Source: Azospirillum oryzae (GTDB taxonomy: Bacteria; Pseudomonadota; Alphaproteobacteria; Azospirillales; Azospirillaceae). Taken from it: a stretch of 64,000 nt of DNA. Of this stretch, positions 16,641-25,459 are shown piece after piece (position 1 is the first letter of the stretch; every line of letters begins with the position of its first letter). Location: NCBI RefSeq assembly GCF_900177515.1, contig NZ_FXAK01000009.1:558001-622000 (forward strand), written 5' to 3'. Made by a program: the position numbers and the translations under genes. The notes under the pieces are model-generated. The model was not told the origin of the DNA and searched no databases. It worked only from the letters and a program-made list of their open reading frames with translations.

Positions 16641-17516
16641 CTACAGATTACCGATTGCAAGGGCGGTCTCTTCCTCCACGACCCGGATCAGTCTCGCATA
16701 GGCCGAGGTTACGGGCCAAAGCAGGCCCAGCTCCCGTTGTGGGGCTGGCTCGGGAAGGGAATGCTTGATGATCGTCAAGCCTGCCGGCAGGGGCAGCGCC
16801 CGGTCCGGTACCAGCGAGACGCCGACCCCACGGTCGACCAGCACGGCAATGGCGTCGAGAGCATCGAGTTCGATGCGGTCCTTGGGGCGGATGCGCTGTT
16901 GCCTCAGATAGTTTTCCGCGATCTGCCCGGACCATAGGGAGCGGTCGTAGCGCACGAAAGGCCGCTCCCGCAAAAGCTGAAATGGATCGCCGCAGGCTTC
17001 CGAACCGGGCGCGATGACGACATAGCGCTCGGCCTTCAGCGGCCTCCACGCCAGGCTTTTCGGCAGCCTGAATGGTGGATGGAACAGAAACGCCACGTCC
17101 AGTTCGGAGTCCTCCAGCTTGCCGAATATCTGGGTGGATGAGCCTTTCTGAACGATGATCTCGAGGTCCGGGTATTTTTGCGCAAGAGCCGGAAGCACGT
17201 CGCACAGCACCGTAGCGATGGCGGTCTGGGCGACCCCCAGCCTGAGTTGCCCCTGGGGCTTCTCATCGCTCTGCAATGTCCTGAGGTCGCGTAGGTCGCG
17301 CAAAATACCGGCTGCGCGGACGGCGAGCGCCTCGCCGGCCGGTGTCGGCTTGGCGGTGCGCCCCGAACGGGTCATGAGCGTGAAACCGAGCTCGTCTTCC
17401 AGGGCGCGGATCCGCAGTGCGAGCGTGGTCGGCGCGATGTTCAGCCGGCGTGCCGCCTCCGCGACCGAACCGCAATCTGCGACCACGACGAAGCATTCGA
17501 GAAATCGGGTATCCAT
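16641..17516 (-). CDS. LysR-family transcriptional regulator
   Basis: A 291-residue LysR protein. Helix-turn-helix at residues 15-45 (GSVAEAARRLNIAPTTLALRIRALEDEL, shortened here to its key GSVAEAARRL and LRIRALE parts), then a LysR substrate domain beginning GQLRLGVAQTAIA. It is divergent from the hydroxy-acid dehydrogenase gene, 149 bases away, so it most likely controls that module. Confidence 0.93.
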   Translation of the reverse strand: MDTRFLECFVVVADCGSVAEAARRLNIAPTTLALRIRALEDELGFTLMTRSGRTAKPTPAGEALAVRAAGILRDLRDLRTLQSDEKPQGQLRLGVAQTAIATVLCDVLPALAQKYPDLEIIVQKGSSTQIFGKLEDSELDVAFLFHPPFRLPKSLAWRPLKAERYVVIAPGSEACGDPFQLLRERPFVRYDRSLWSGQIAENYLRQQRIRPKDRIELDALDAIAVLVDRGVGVSLVPDRALPLPAGLTIIKHSLPEPAPQRELGLLWPVTSAYARLIRVVEEETALAIGNL

Positions 17517-17665
17517 TGCTCAGGATTCCTGTGTTCTGAACATAGATATTGCACAGTTTTCTGCTGTATCCAATGCCTCATACTCATCACCGGCGAGCGT
17601 TCCGGCAGATCCGGGAAAAAGCTGCACTAGGCGAAAGCCCGTTCGGGTGAGTGGAGGAAGTTTCG
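17517..17665. promoter_or_regulatory. Divergent LysR control region
   Basis: Between the LysR gene and the dehydrogenase start. It contains TGTTC-t-GAACA (17532-17542), an exact inverted repeat, and just after it ACAG-N7-CTGT inside ATTGCACAGTTTTCTGCTGTATCCAAT-like dyad sequence. LysR sites typically have a T-N11-A interrupted palindrome; these are the best candidates. A GGAGGAAG ribosome site (17653-17660) serves the ATG at 17666. Confidence 0.45.
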
Positions 17666-18715
17666 ATGAAGGAGCAATCGAGCCGCATGTTGTCGGAAAC
17701 CGAAGTCACGGAGTTGGCGACGACGGCGCTCATGGGATTGGGGCTGGTCCGGAAGGATGCGGCCGATGCGGCCCGCATCCTGACGCTGGCGGAGATGTTC
17801 GGCCTTAGCACGCATGGTGTCGGCCGGATCGAGTCCTACGGCGAGCGGTTGCAGATCAAGGGCATCAATCCGCGGCCGTCCATTCGGCTGGAACAGGTCG
17901 CCCCTGCCTTGATCAGGGTCGACGGCGACAACGGCGTCGGCCCGCTGGTCGGACTGCGCGCCCTCGAAGCGGCCATGGAAGCCGCCGCGACCACCGGCAT
18001 CGCCCTGGCGCTGGCGCGGGGCAGCAATCATTTCGGGCCGGTTTCGCCCTACTGCCACATCGCCGCCGAAGCAGGCTTCGCGAGCCTGATCGGCAGCAAC
18101 GCGACCACCACCATCGCTCCGTGGGGCGGCAGCGAGGCTCGCCTCGGCAACAGCCCCTGCGGCTTCGGCTTCCCGAACCCGGGCGGCGACCCGATCATCC
18201 TCGACATGGCGGTCAGCGTTGCCGCCCGGGCGAAAATCCGCAACGCCGCCAAGGCGGGGCAGCCGATTCCCGACAGTTGGGCGACGGATCGGGCCGGCAG
18301 GCCCACCACCGACCCGAACGAGGCGCTGAACGGCTTTCTCCTGCCCATCGGCGGGCACAAGGGGTACGGTCTGGCCCTGGTCGTCGATCTGCTCGCCGGT
18401 CTCCTTTCCGGCGCCGCCTATCTCACCCACGTCAAGTCCTGGGTCGACTCGCCCGAGGAACCCCAGGACCTCGGCCATTACTTCATCCTGATCGATACGA
18501 AGCGTCTCGGGCGCGCGGACTGGCTGTCCGGGCGCATGACCGACTTCGCCGACATCCTGCATTCCACGCCGCCGGCCGATCCCAACGCGCCGGTGCTGGT
18601 GCCGGGCGAGATCGAGAATCGCAACCTTGTGCGTGCCCGGCAGGAGGGAATCCGGCTCGACCCGTCGCTTCTGGCCAAACTCCAGGCCTTCGCGGCGCAC
18701 GCCCAACCCGCTTGA
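17666..18715 (+). CDS. Ldh2-family malate/L-lactate/hydroxy-acid dehydrogenase
   Basis: A 349-residue NAD(P)-dependent 2-hydroxy-acid dehydrogenase of the Ldh2 (malate/sulfolactate/ureidoglycolate) type. Family marks: STHGVGRIESY near the N-terminus, SNHFGPVSPYCHIA with the catalytic His, and GGHKGYGLALVVDLLAG. The start is placed at ATG 17666 with a strong Shine-Dalgarno, not the GTG 15 bases before. First gene of a module with an MFS transporter and a lactonase-like protein; likely oxidises a sugar-acid or hydroxy-acid. Confidence 0.9.
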   Translation: MKEQSSRMLSETEVTELATTALMGLGLVRKDAADAARILTLAEMFGLSTHGVGRIESYGERLQIKGINPRPSIRLEQVAPALIRVDGDNGVGPLVGLRALEAAMEAAATTGIALALARGSNHFGPVSPYCHIAAEAGFASLIGSNATTTIAPWGGSEARLGNSPCGFGFPNPGGDPIILDMAVSVAARAKIRNAAKAGQPIPDSWATDRAGRPTTDPNEALNGFLLPIGGHKGYGLALVVDLLAGLLSGAAYLTHVKSWVDSPEEPQDLGHYFILIDTKRLGRADWLSGRMTDFADILHSTPPADPNAPVLVPGEIENRNLVRARQEGIRLDPSLLAKLQAFAAHAQPA

Positions 18716-18811
18716 TCCCCTGTGCGGAGCCACTCGGCATAGGGTGATTTCGATGACGAAAATGCCTCGGGAATAAGGAGGCAGGGAAATTGGGAGGAAT
18801 CTGTTTCCAAT

Positions 18812-20119
18812 ATGACGATCGAACAGTCTCATCCTGCCAGCCTGACCGTCGATGACGACGATACGCTGAGGAAAGCCGCCTTCCGTAAAGTGATCTGGAG
18901 GATTTTGCCGATACTGACGCTGGGTTACGTCTTCAATTTCCTTGACCGCACCAACATCGGATTCGCAGCGCTGCAGATGAACCGCGACATCGGCTTGTCG
19001 GCGACGCAGTTCGGCTGGGGCGCCGGCATCCTGTTCATCGGCTACTGTGCCTTTGAACTGCCCAGCAACATGATGCTTTACCGGTACGGGGCGCGGATCT
19101 GGATCTCGCGGATCATGATTTCGTGGGGCCTGCTGTCCTGCGCGATGAGCTTCGTGTCGGGTCCGACGAGCTTCTACGTGATGCGCTTCGCATTGGGCGT
19201 GGCGGAGGCCGGCTTCTTTCCCGGGGTCGCCTTCTTCCTGTCGACCTGGTTTCCGGCCCAATACCGTGCCCGGATCCTGTCGTGGTTCCTCGTGGCGATC
19301 CCCTTCTCCTCGGTGATCGGCGGGCCGCTTGGAGGGACGCTGCTGGGGCTGGACGGATATCTCGATCTGGCCGGGTGGCAATGGCTTTTCATCGTCGAGG
19401 GCCTGCCGGCGGTCATCATCGGTCTGGTGTTGTTGAAGCTGCTGGCCGACTGCCCACAGGATGCCGCGTGGCTGACGCCGGACGAAAAGCGGTTGATCGT
19501 CGCGAGCGTCGAGGGCGAGAAGCGGGACCGTGCCGTCAACCGGCTCGGCTCGGCCCTGCGCGACGTGCGTGTGTGGGTGTGCACCGTCGTCTATCTCGGC
19601 TTCACCGTCGGCTCCTACGGTATCCAGATCTGGTTCCCGCAAATCCTCAAGCAGCAGGATCTTTCCAATCTCCAGGTCGGATGGATTTCGGCGCTGCCCT
19701 ATCTCGTTGCGAGCATCGGCATGATCGTCTGGGCACGGGTCGCCGACCGGTCGAACAGAAAGATCGCCCATCTCTCGACCTGCTGTTTTCTTGCGGTGGT
19801 GGGTTTCCTGGCTGCCATCTGGACCGGGCGTTTCGATCTGTCGCTTCTCGGGCTGACCGCCGCTCTTCTCGGCGTCACCGCCGCCCGGGCGATCTTCTGG
19901 TCGATACCGACACGCTTCCTGACCGGCATCGCGGCGGCGGGCGGCATCGCCTTCATCAACACGATCGGCACGACCGGCGGCTTCTTCGGGCCGACGATCG
20001 TGGGCTGGCTCAAGGACGCCACCGGAAGCTTCGAAGCCGGACTGCTCGCAATGGCGGGATTCCTAGCGGTGTCGACGGTGTTCGCTCTCCTGCTCAAGCT
20101 CGTCATCCGTGACGAGTGA
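18812..20119 (+). CDS. MFS transporter, anion:cation symporter (ACS) type
   Basis: A 435-residue, 12-helix major facilitator. LGYVFNFLDRTNIGFAALQM and the early loop GAGILFIGYCAFELPSNMMLYRYGARIW are hallmarks of the ACS family (tartrate, hexuronate, phthalate and 4-hydroxyphenylacetate carriers). Likely imports the carboxylate handled by the neighbouring dehydrogenase. A GGGAGGA site lies upstream. Ends about 65 bases before the next gene. Confidence 0.9.
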   Translation: MTIEQSHPASLTVDDDDTLRKAAFRKVIWRILPILTLGYVFNFLDRTNIGFAALQMNRDIGLSATQFGWGAGILFIGYCAFELPSNMMLYRYGARIWISRIMISWGLLSCAMSFVSGPTSFYVMRFALGVAEAGFFPGVAFFLSTWFPAQYRARILSWFLVAIPFSSVIGGPLGGTLLGLDGYLDLAGWQWLFIVEGLPAVIIGLVLLKLLADCPQDAAWLTPDEKRLIVASVEGEKRDRAVNRLGSALRDVRVWVCTVVYLGFTVGSYGIQIWFPQILKQQDLSNLQVGWISALPYLVASIGMIVWARVADRSNRKIAHLSTCCFLAVVGFLAAIWTGRFDLSLLGLTAALLGVTAARAIFWSIPTRFLTGIAAAGGIAFINTIGTTGGFFGPTIVGWLKDATGSFEAGLLAMAGFLAVSTVFALLLKLVIRDE

Positions 20120-20183
20120 GGGAGCGGGGGAGGGTGATCGCCGCCCTTATTCCAGACGTCGCCGTGGATTGCGGAGCACCATC

Positions 20184-21443
20184 ATGATCGATCGGAGAGT
20201 TTTCTTGAGCGCCGTCGCCGGAAGCATCGCTTTTTCCACCTCGACCACCGCCCTGGGCGGGACGGTCCCGTCGCGCCGATTGGCCCTCTACGCCAATGTG
20301 GGCGCCGACCTTGTCCATTACGACGTCGACGTCGAGGCCATGACCCTGACGCAGCGGGAGACGCTGACCCTGCCGGACAGCGTGCAATATGCCTGGCCGC
20401 ATCGCTCTCGGCGTTTCCTCTATATCGCGACGAGCAACCAGTCTCCCGGCAACGGCGCCGCCAAGGGAAATTCCCACCATCTCCTGGCACTCAGGATCGA
20501 GGAAGGAAGCGGTGCGTTGACGCCGCATGGCGCACCGGTGGCGCTTCCGACGCGGCCCATCCACCTGAGCACCGACATTCCGTCGGAAAACATCCTGATC
20601 GCCTTCAACAAGCCGAGCGCCCTGCGTGTCTACCGGATCAACGACGACTTCACGCCGGGCGAGGAGGTACGCCAGTTCGATCCGGTCGACGCCGGCATCT
20701 ACGCCCACCAGGCGCGCGTAACCCCGGACAACAGGCGGGCGATCCTGGTCACGCGCGGCAACGAAGGCACCGCCACCCATGCCGAGGAACCCGGCGCGAT
20801 AAAGGTCTTCGACTATCATCGTGGCGCGCTTGCCAACGGGATGTCGATCGCCCCGGATGGCGGGAGAAACTTCGGGCCGCGTCACCTGGACTTCCACCCG
20901 ACCGAGCCCTGGATCTTTCTCTCGATCGAAACGCAGAACGAGGTCGGCGTCTTCCGCATGCTGCCGGACGGCAGGGTGGATCCCGAGTTGCTGTTCCGGA
21001 CCGGTACCCTGGCCGAACCTGGGCGGCACCGCGCACGGCAAGCCGCCGGCGCGATCCATGTGCATCCGAACGGCAGGTTCCTCTACGTCGCGAACCGGGC
21101 GGAGCAGACCGAGGAGGCCGGCGGAGTCCAGGTGTTCAAGGGGGGTGAGAACGGCATCACGGTGTATGAGATCGACGGACTGACGGGTCAGCCGAAGCCC
21201 CTTCAGCATGTCGAGTCCCACGGCATCCATCCGCGCACCTTCCACATCGATCCCAGTGGCCGCATGCTGGTCGCCGAACACAACCTGCCCGTCACCGTAC
21301 GTGATGGCGATCGCTTGCGCGTAGTTGCCGCAGGATTGTCGGTCTTTCGTATCGGTGACGACGGCAGACTGAAGTTCATCCGGAAATACGATATCGATAC
21401 CGGCAACCGGTCCATGTTCTGGATGGGGATGGTGCCGGTATGA
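20184..21443 (+). CDS. Secreted lactonase-like seven-bladed beta-propeller
   Basis: Start at ATG 20184 (MIDRRVFLSAVAGSIAF), giving 419 residues; GGAG is upstream. The N-terminus has an RR followed by a hydrophobic stretch, a Tat-type export signal. The body shows repeated propeller strands of the 6-phosphogluconolactonase/YbhE type: LALYANVGADLVHYDVD, HQARVTPDNRRAILVTRGN, GPRHLDFHPTEPWIFLS, and AIHVHPNGRFLYVANRA. It may hydrolyse a lactone in the periplasm before import or oxidation. Confidence 0.85.
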   Translation: MIDRRVFLSAVAGSIAFSTSTTALGGTVPSRRLALYANVGADLVHYDVDVEAMTLTQRETLTLPDSVQYAWPHRSRRFLYIATSNQSPGNGAAKGNSHHLLALRIEEGSGALTPHGAPVALPTRPIHLSTDIPSENILIAFNKPSALRVYRINDDFTPGEEVRQFDPVDAGIYAHQARVTPDNRRAILVTRGNEGTATHAEEPGAIKVFDYHRGALANGMSIAPDGGRNFGPRHLDFHPTEPWIFLSIETQNEVGVFRMLPDGRVDPELLFRTGTLAEPGRHRARQAAGAIHVHPNGRFLYVANRAEQTEEAGGVQVFKGGENGITVYEIDGLTGQPKPLQHVESHGIHPRTFHIDPSGRMLVAEHNLPVTVRDGDRLRVVAAGLSVFRIGDDGRLKFIRKYDIDTGNRSMFWMGMVPV

Positions 21444-21565
21444 CCCCGGCAAGGTCTTGTGCCGGCTGATGTTCATGCAAGCCGCTGTCCATCCGGGCCG
21501 CATGGGATCCGAGTAGACATCGCGGGATCGATGCGGGCTCTTGCCACTGTCGGAAGTCAGGAAGA

Positions 21566-22297
21566 ATGTCGGATATCTCTCAAAACATTATCAATGATCT
21601 GGCCCCGTCGGGACGTCTGCGATCGACGATCAACCTCGGGAATACCGTGCTTGCCCTGGAGAACCCCGCCGGAAATCTTCGCGGCGTGTCCGTCGATCTG
21701 GCGCGAGCGCTCGGAGAGAGGCTTGGCCTGGAGGTCGAACTCGTGCCGTTCGACACCGCCGGAAAGGCGTTCGATGCTCTGCGGTCGGGCGCCTGCGACG
21801 TTGGCTTTCTCGCCATCGATCCGAAACGGGCCGAGGATCTCGACTATTCGGCGCCCTATGTGATCATCGAAGGCACGTATCTCGTGCCGGCGGACTCGCC
21901 CTTCGGCACGGTCGATGACCTCGACCGCGACGGAGTCCGGATCGCGGCAGGGCGCAACACCGCCTATGACCTTCATTTGTCGCGGGTTTTGCAGCATGCG
22001 CGGCTTGTGCATTATCCATCTTCTGCGGCTGCCATAGAGGCGGCTTTGGCAGGCAAGACGGACGCCGCCGCCGGCGTGCGCCAGCCGCTCGCCGCGTCCG
22101 CTGCCCGCAGTCGGGTATTCCGCGTGGTCGAGGGAAATTTCCTGCTCATCCAGCAGGCGATGGCCTTGCCCAGGAATCGACCTGCCGGGCATGAATTCAT
22201 AAGGAGCTTCATGGAGGAGATGAAAAGGTCAGGCTTCATTGCCGATGCCTTGGCTCGAAGTGGCCAGGGCGACGCCGTCGTTGCTCCTCCGGCTTGA
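21566..22297 (+). CDS. Type II solute-binding-like protein without signal peptide
   Basis: A 243-residue SBP_bac_3-type protein. It begins MSDISQNIINDLAPSGRLRS, with no hydrophobic export signal, then LRGVSVDLARALGERLGLEVE and GACDVGFLAIDPKRAEDLDYS, which are standard solute-binding segments. A cytoplasmic location is implied. Similar signal-less proteins are known in soil proteobacteria; their role is unclear to me and could be sensing or enzymatic. It follows the lactonase by 120 bases. Confidence 0.8.
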   Translation: MSDISQNIINDLAPSGRLRSTINLGNTVLALENPAGNLRGVSVDLARALGERLGLEVELVPFDTAGKAFDALRSGACDVGFLAIDPKRAEDLDYSAPYVIIEGTYLVPADSPFGTVDDLDRDGVRIAAGRNTAYDLHLSRVLQHARLVHYPSSAAAIEAALAGKTDAAAGVRQPLAASAARSRVFRVVEGNFLLIQQAMALPRNRPAGHEFIRSFMEEMKRSGFIADALARSGQGDAVVAPPA

Positions 22298-22536
22298 ACC
22301 GCCATGTTGCGCGGATGCTGTCGATGCAGCAAGTCCAGGCTCCGCCTCCATTCTGGGATCGTGTCCCATGGCGTGGCGTAGGAGCTGTGGGACACGACCG
22401 CGTTGGATTTTTCCACAAACTCCTTTACGGGGATGACGGTCGACAAGGGATGTGCTTGGCTTCGGCAGCAATCGGACCTGTAAGTCAGCGCCTGTGGGGA
22501 AGATCGCCCCCCTGAGAACTGCCCCTGAGATCCGCC
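22298..22536. other. Gene-poor gap with possible relic
   Basis: No supported gene. A minus-strand frame contains KEFVEKSNAVVSHSSY and WDTIPEWRRSLDLLHRQ, which looks like coding sequence cut from a larger gene but I cannot name it. At 22506-22524 the sequence CCCCCTGAGAACTGCCCC resembles 27909-27927 and may be an insertion-sequence end. Confidence 0.35.
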
Positions 22537-22704
22537 ATGCCCACGCAGACCCTGGTGAATCTGACGGCTTTGATCGCTGATGCGAAGTGCTGCGCGCTGG
22601 TGCGCCGGCATCGCCGGCCGGAGGGCGTGCGGTGCCCACGCTGCGTCGGCGCGCCGGTGAGGCGGTACGGCGTGCCGTCTGGCAGGCATCCCCATCGGCG
22701 GTGA
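22537..22704 (+). pseudogene. IS1595-type transposase N-terminal remnant
   Basis: A 55-codon frame MPTQTLVNLTALIADAKCCA with a Cys33-x2-Cys36 pair in VRCPRCVG matches the zinc-ribbon N-terminus of IS1595-family transposases. The frame stops after 55 codons and the sequence then runs into the end of caiX, so the DDE part is missing. The candidate end sequence lies about 20 bases upstream of the ATG. Confidence 0.6.
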
Positions 22705-22728
22705 CGAGAACAGTCCTGATGCCGCCAG

Positions 22729-23697
22729 TCAGGAGCCGATGCCCAAGGCGCCCTTCACCGCAGGCAGCGCCGGCTTGCCGGCGGTCGTGGTGACGTTGGC
22801 GAGCCAGGAGTCGAGCGTGGCCGGATGGGCCTTCAGCCAAGTGGTCACCGCCGCCTCCGGCGTCATTTTGTCATTGAGGATCGAGACCATCAGCTCACTC
22901 TCCATGCTGACGGTGAAGATCATTTGCCTGAACAGGGTGGCGAGATTCGCGCAGTCCTGGGCGAAGTGACGGCGCGACAGGGTGCGGACGGTAGCGCTGC
23001 CGCGGTTGGGGCCGAAATACTCCTCGCCGCCGTCTAGAAAAGCCATCGACAGCTTGATGTTCATCGGGTGTGGCGCCCAGCCCAGGAAGACAGCCCATTC
23101 GTTGCGCCGCGTCGCCCGCTCGACCGAGGCCAACATCGCCGCCTCGCTCGACTCCACCAGCTTCCACGAGCCGAGCCCGTAGGCGTTCTTGTCGATCATC
23201 GTCTTGATCTTGGCGTTAGCGGAGGCGCCCGGTTCGATGCCGAAGATCGTGCGATTGAACTTGTCGCCGTACTTCTCCAGGTCGGCGAAGCTCTTGACGC
23301 CGGCCTCGGCCGCGTTGCCGCTCACCGCCAACGTCACGGCCGCCCCTTCCAGATTGACCGCCAGCACCTCGATCGAGCCGGAAGCGATCAGCTTTTGCGT
23401 CGCCTGCTCCTGCGCCGGCATCCAGTTGCCGAGGAAGACGTCGAGATTGCCTGACTTGAGCCCCTCGAAGCCGATCGCCACCGACAGTGACTGTACCGCC
23501 GGCTTGTAGCCCATCGCCTTCAGGATCAGCGAGGCCGTGGTGGTGGTGGCGGTGATGTCGGTCCAGCCGGGATCGGACATCCGCACCGTCTGGCATTGCG
23601 TCGGCTCCGCCGCGGCGCCGGCGGCAGGCCACAGCGCGACGCCGCTCAAGGACAACCCGACGAGGGCGGACAGGCCGACATGTTTCAGGAACCGCAT
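22729..23697 (-). CDS. caiX: Carnitine/choline/betaine periplasmic binding protein (CaiX/ChoX-like)
   Basis: A 322-residue OpuAC-type binding protein starting at ATG 23697 with GGAG upstream. Signal peptide RFLKHVGLSALVGLSLSGVAL with cleavage near AAA-EPTQC. Ligand-domain marks are VRMSDPGWTDI, DVFLGNWMPAQ and VFLGWAPHPMN; the tryptophans would form the aromatic cage for a quaternary amine. Last gene of the carnitine operon, 117 bases after cdhB. No permease or ATPase is next to it, so it must share a membrane complex encoded elsewhere. Confidence 0.88.
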   Translation of the reverse strand: MRFLKHVGLSALVGLSLSGVALWPAAGAAAEPTQCQTVRMSDPGWTDITATTTTASLILKAMGYKPAVQSLSVAIGFEGLKSGNLDVFLGNWMPAQEQATQKLIASGSIEVLAVNLEGAAVTLAVSGNAAEAGVKSFADLEKYGDKFNRTIFGIEPGASANAKIKTMIDKNAYGLGSWKLVESSEAAMLASVERATRRNEWAVFLGWAPHPMNIKLSMAFLDGGEEYFGPNRGSATVRTLSRRHFAQDCANLATLFRQMIFTVSMESELMVSILNDKMTPEAAVTTWLKAHPATLDSWLANVTTTAGKPALPAVKGALGIGS

Positions 23698-23814
23698 GGG
23701 GAATCTCCTTGCTCCGAAAAGGGCGGGCCGGAAAGGGCGAGACGGCCGGGGGAAAGGGCGGCCGGATGGGCGAGCAGGCAATGGTGCCGGAAGGGGCCGG
23801 GCGGGTGCGTCGGA

Positions 23815-24420
23815 TCAGGTCGGCATCGGCGCCTCCCGGTGGTTGGCCCGCCGTTCGGCCTGCCGTTCGGGGGGCGTCCAGCGGCCGGGCAGGGCGGGGG
23901 CGGAGTCGAGGTGGGCGGCGGCGATCCGCCGGATGCGGGCGCGGACGAGGGCTTCGAAAGGCATCGCCTGCGGGTTCGGCCGGTCCGCGGATGGACCGAC
24001 CGATAGCAGGACCAGTTCGGTTTCGGCTATCGGATCGGACGCGCTCTTCCCGGCGCCCGACGCGGGCAGGCGGTGCATGCGATGGACGACCAGCAGGCGC
24101 TTGGCGTCGGCACCGGCAATCCAGGTCCGAACCTCCAGCCCTTCGCCCTGGTGGACCTCCAGCAGGTAGCGGATGCGGGCGTCGACGGTGTAGAGCGACC
24201 GGCCGGTGCGTTTGCGGTAAGCCGCGTCCATTCCAAGGGCGTCCATCAGCGCGTCGGTCGCATGCCCGAAGATCAGCACGTAATAGGCCTCGCTGAGATG
24301 CCCGTTGTAGTCCACCCACTCCGGAATCACGCTGGTCCGGTGCAGGCGCAGCGGGGTGACGATGGCCGGCGGTTCGGCCGTCCCGCCGTTTTCCGTTCCG
24401 CCGTTCGCCGTCCCGCTCAT
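23815..24420 (-). CDS. cdhB: Betainyl-CoA thioesterase (hotdog fold)
   Basis: A 201-residue thioesterase; start ATG at 24420 overlaps the cdhA stop by 4 bases. The 4HBT-type motif VDYNGHLSEAYYVLIFG with the active-site Asp/Asn-Gly-His region is at 37-52, followed by SLYTVDARIRYLLEV. In the carnitine pathway this enzyme releases glycine betaine from betainyl-CoA. The tail beyond residue 175 is Arg/Pro-rich and low in complexity. Assignment rests on family plus operon. Confidence 0.87.
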   Translation of the reverse strand: MSGTANGGTENGGTAEPPAIVTPLRLHRTSVIPEWVDYNGHLSEAYYVLIFGHATDALMDALGMDAAYRKRTGRSLYTVDARIRYLLEVHQGEGLEVRTWIAGADAKRLLVVHRMHRLPASGAGKSASDPIAETELVLLSVGPSADRPNPQAMPFEALVRARIRRIAAAHLDSAPALPGRWTPPERQAERRANHREAPMPT

Positions 24421-25418
24421 GGTGCGGGCACCGTCGCCGGGGCCTGGATCCGGTCGCGGCGCAGCGGCTCCAACACCTCCAGCAGGCGGATCAGGCAGTC
24501 GTCGCGCCAGCGTTCCAGCGCCTTCACCGTCCAGCCGTCGGCCTGGGCGGCGGTCCCTTCGACCATCCGGTCGCGCAGTTCGCGCGTCAGTTCCGGGGCG
24601 ATCAGCTTGGTCCAGGGCAGCTTCAGCGCCGGGCCGAACTGGTCGAGCATGTGGGCCATGCCGCCTTCGCCGCCGGCGAGATGGAAGGTGAGGCAGGTGC
24701 CCATGAAGGCGTAGCGCAGGCCGGGGCCGTAGACGATGGCGTCGTCCAGCTCCTCGGTGCTGGCGATCCCCTCGGCGACCAGATGCAGCGCCTCGCGCCA
24801 CAGCGCCTCCTGCAGGCGGTCGGACAGGTAGCCTTCGACCTCCTTGCGGACGCGCAGCGGGCGCATCCCGATGCTGCGGTAGAAAGCCGCGGCGGTGTCG
24901 ACCGCGGCCGCCGCGGTGCGGTCGCCCGGCACAATCTCCACCAGCGGCAGCAGATAGACCGGATTGAAGGGATGGCCGATCACCACCCGTCCGGGATGGC
25001 CGCAGTCCGCCTGGATGCGGCTCGGCAGCAGGCCGGAGGAACTGGAGGCGATCACCACCGTGGCCGGGGCGGCCGCGTCGATCTCGGCCAGCAGGCCGCG
25101 CTTCAGGTCCTCGCGCTCCGGTGCGTTTTCCTGGATGAAGTCGGCGGTGGCGGCGACCTCCGCGACCGAAGCGGCGATGCGCAGGCGGGCAGGGTCGGCA
25201 CCGACGGCAAGGCCGCGGCGCTCCAGCGCCGGCCAGGCATTGTCGACCGCGACGCGCAGGGCCGCCGCGCCGGCCGGGGCGGGGTCGTAAGCGACCACGT
25301 CCAGCCCGTGGGCCAGCGCGCGCGCCGCCCAGCCGCTGCCGATAACGCCACCGCCGATCAGGCCGACGGTCCGGATGGTGCCGCGCAGGGGGGCATCGTT
25401 GGGCTGTGCAGTGCTCAT
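24417..25418 (-). CDS. cdhA: L-carnitine dehydrogenase
   Basis: A 333-residue 3-hydroxyacyl-CoA-dehydrogenase-like protein starting MSTAQPNDAP. NAD motif GGGVIGSGW at 22-30, ENAPERE, the SSSSGL loop and the catalytic HPFNPVYLLPLVEIV follow the carnitine dehydrogenase pattern. It oxidises L-carnitine to 3-dehydrocarnitine. Forty-one bases after cdhC and overlapping cdhB; longer upstream open frame is not used because it runs into cdhC. Confidence 0.92.
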   Translation of the reverse strand: MSTAQPNDAPLRGTIRTVGLIGGGVIGSGWAARALAHGLDVVAYDPAPAGAAALRVAVDNAWPALERRGLAVGADPARLRIAASVAEVAATADFIQENAPEREDLKRGLLAEIDAAAPATVVIASSSSGLLPSRIQADCGHPGRVVIGHPFNPVYLLPLVEIVPGDRTAAAAVDTAAAFYRSIGMRPLRVRKEVEGYLSDRLQEALWREALHLVAEGIASTEELDDAIVYGPGLRYAFMGTCLTFHLAGGEGGMAHMLDQFGPALKLPWTKLIAPELTRELRDRMVEGTAAQADGWTVKALERWRDDCLIRLLEVLEPLRRDRIQAPATVPAP

Positions 25419-25459
25419 GTGAGGATCGAACCCGTGTAGTGATGGGATGAAGAGCGGGA

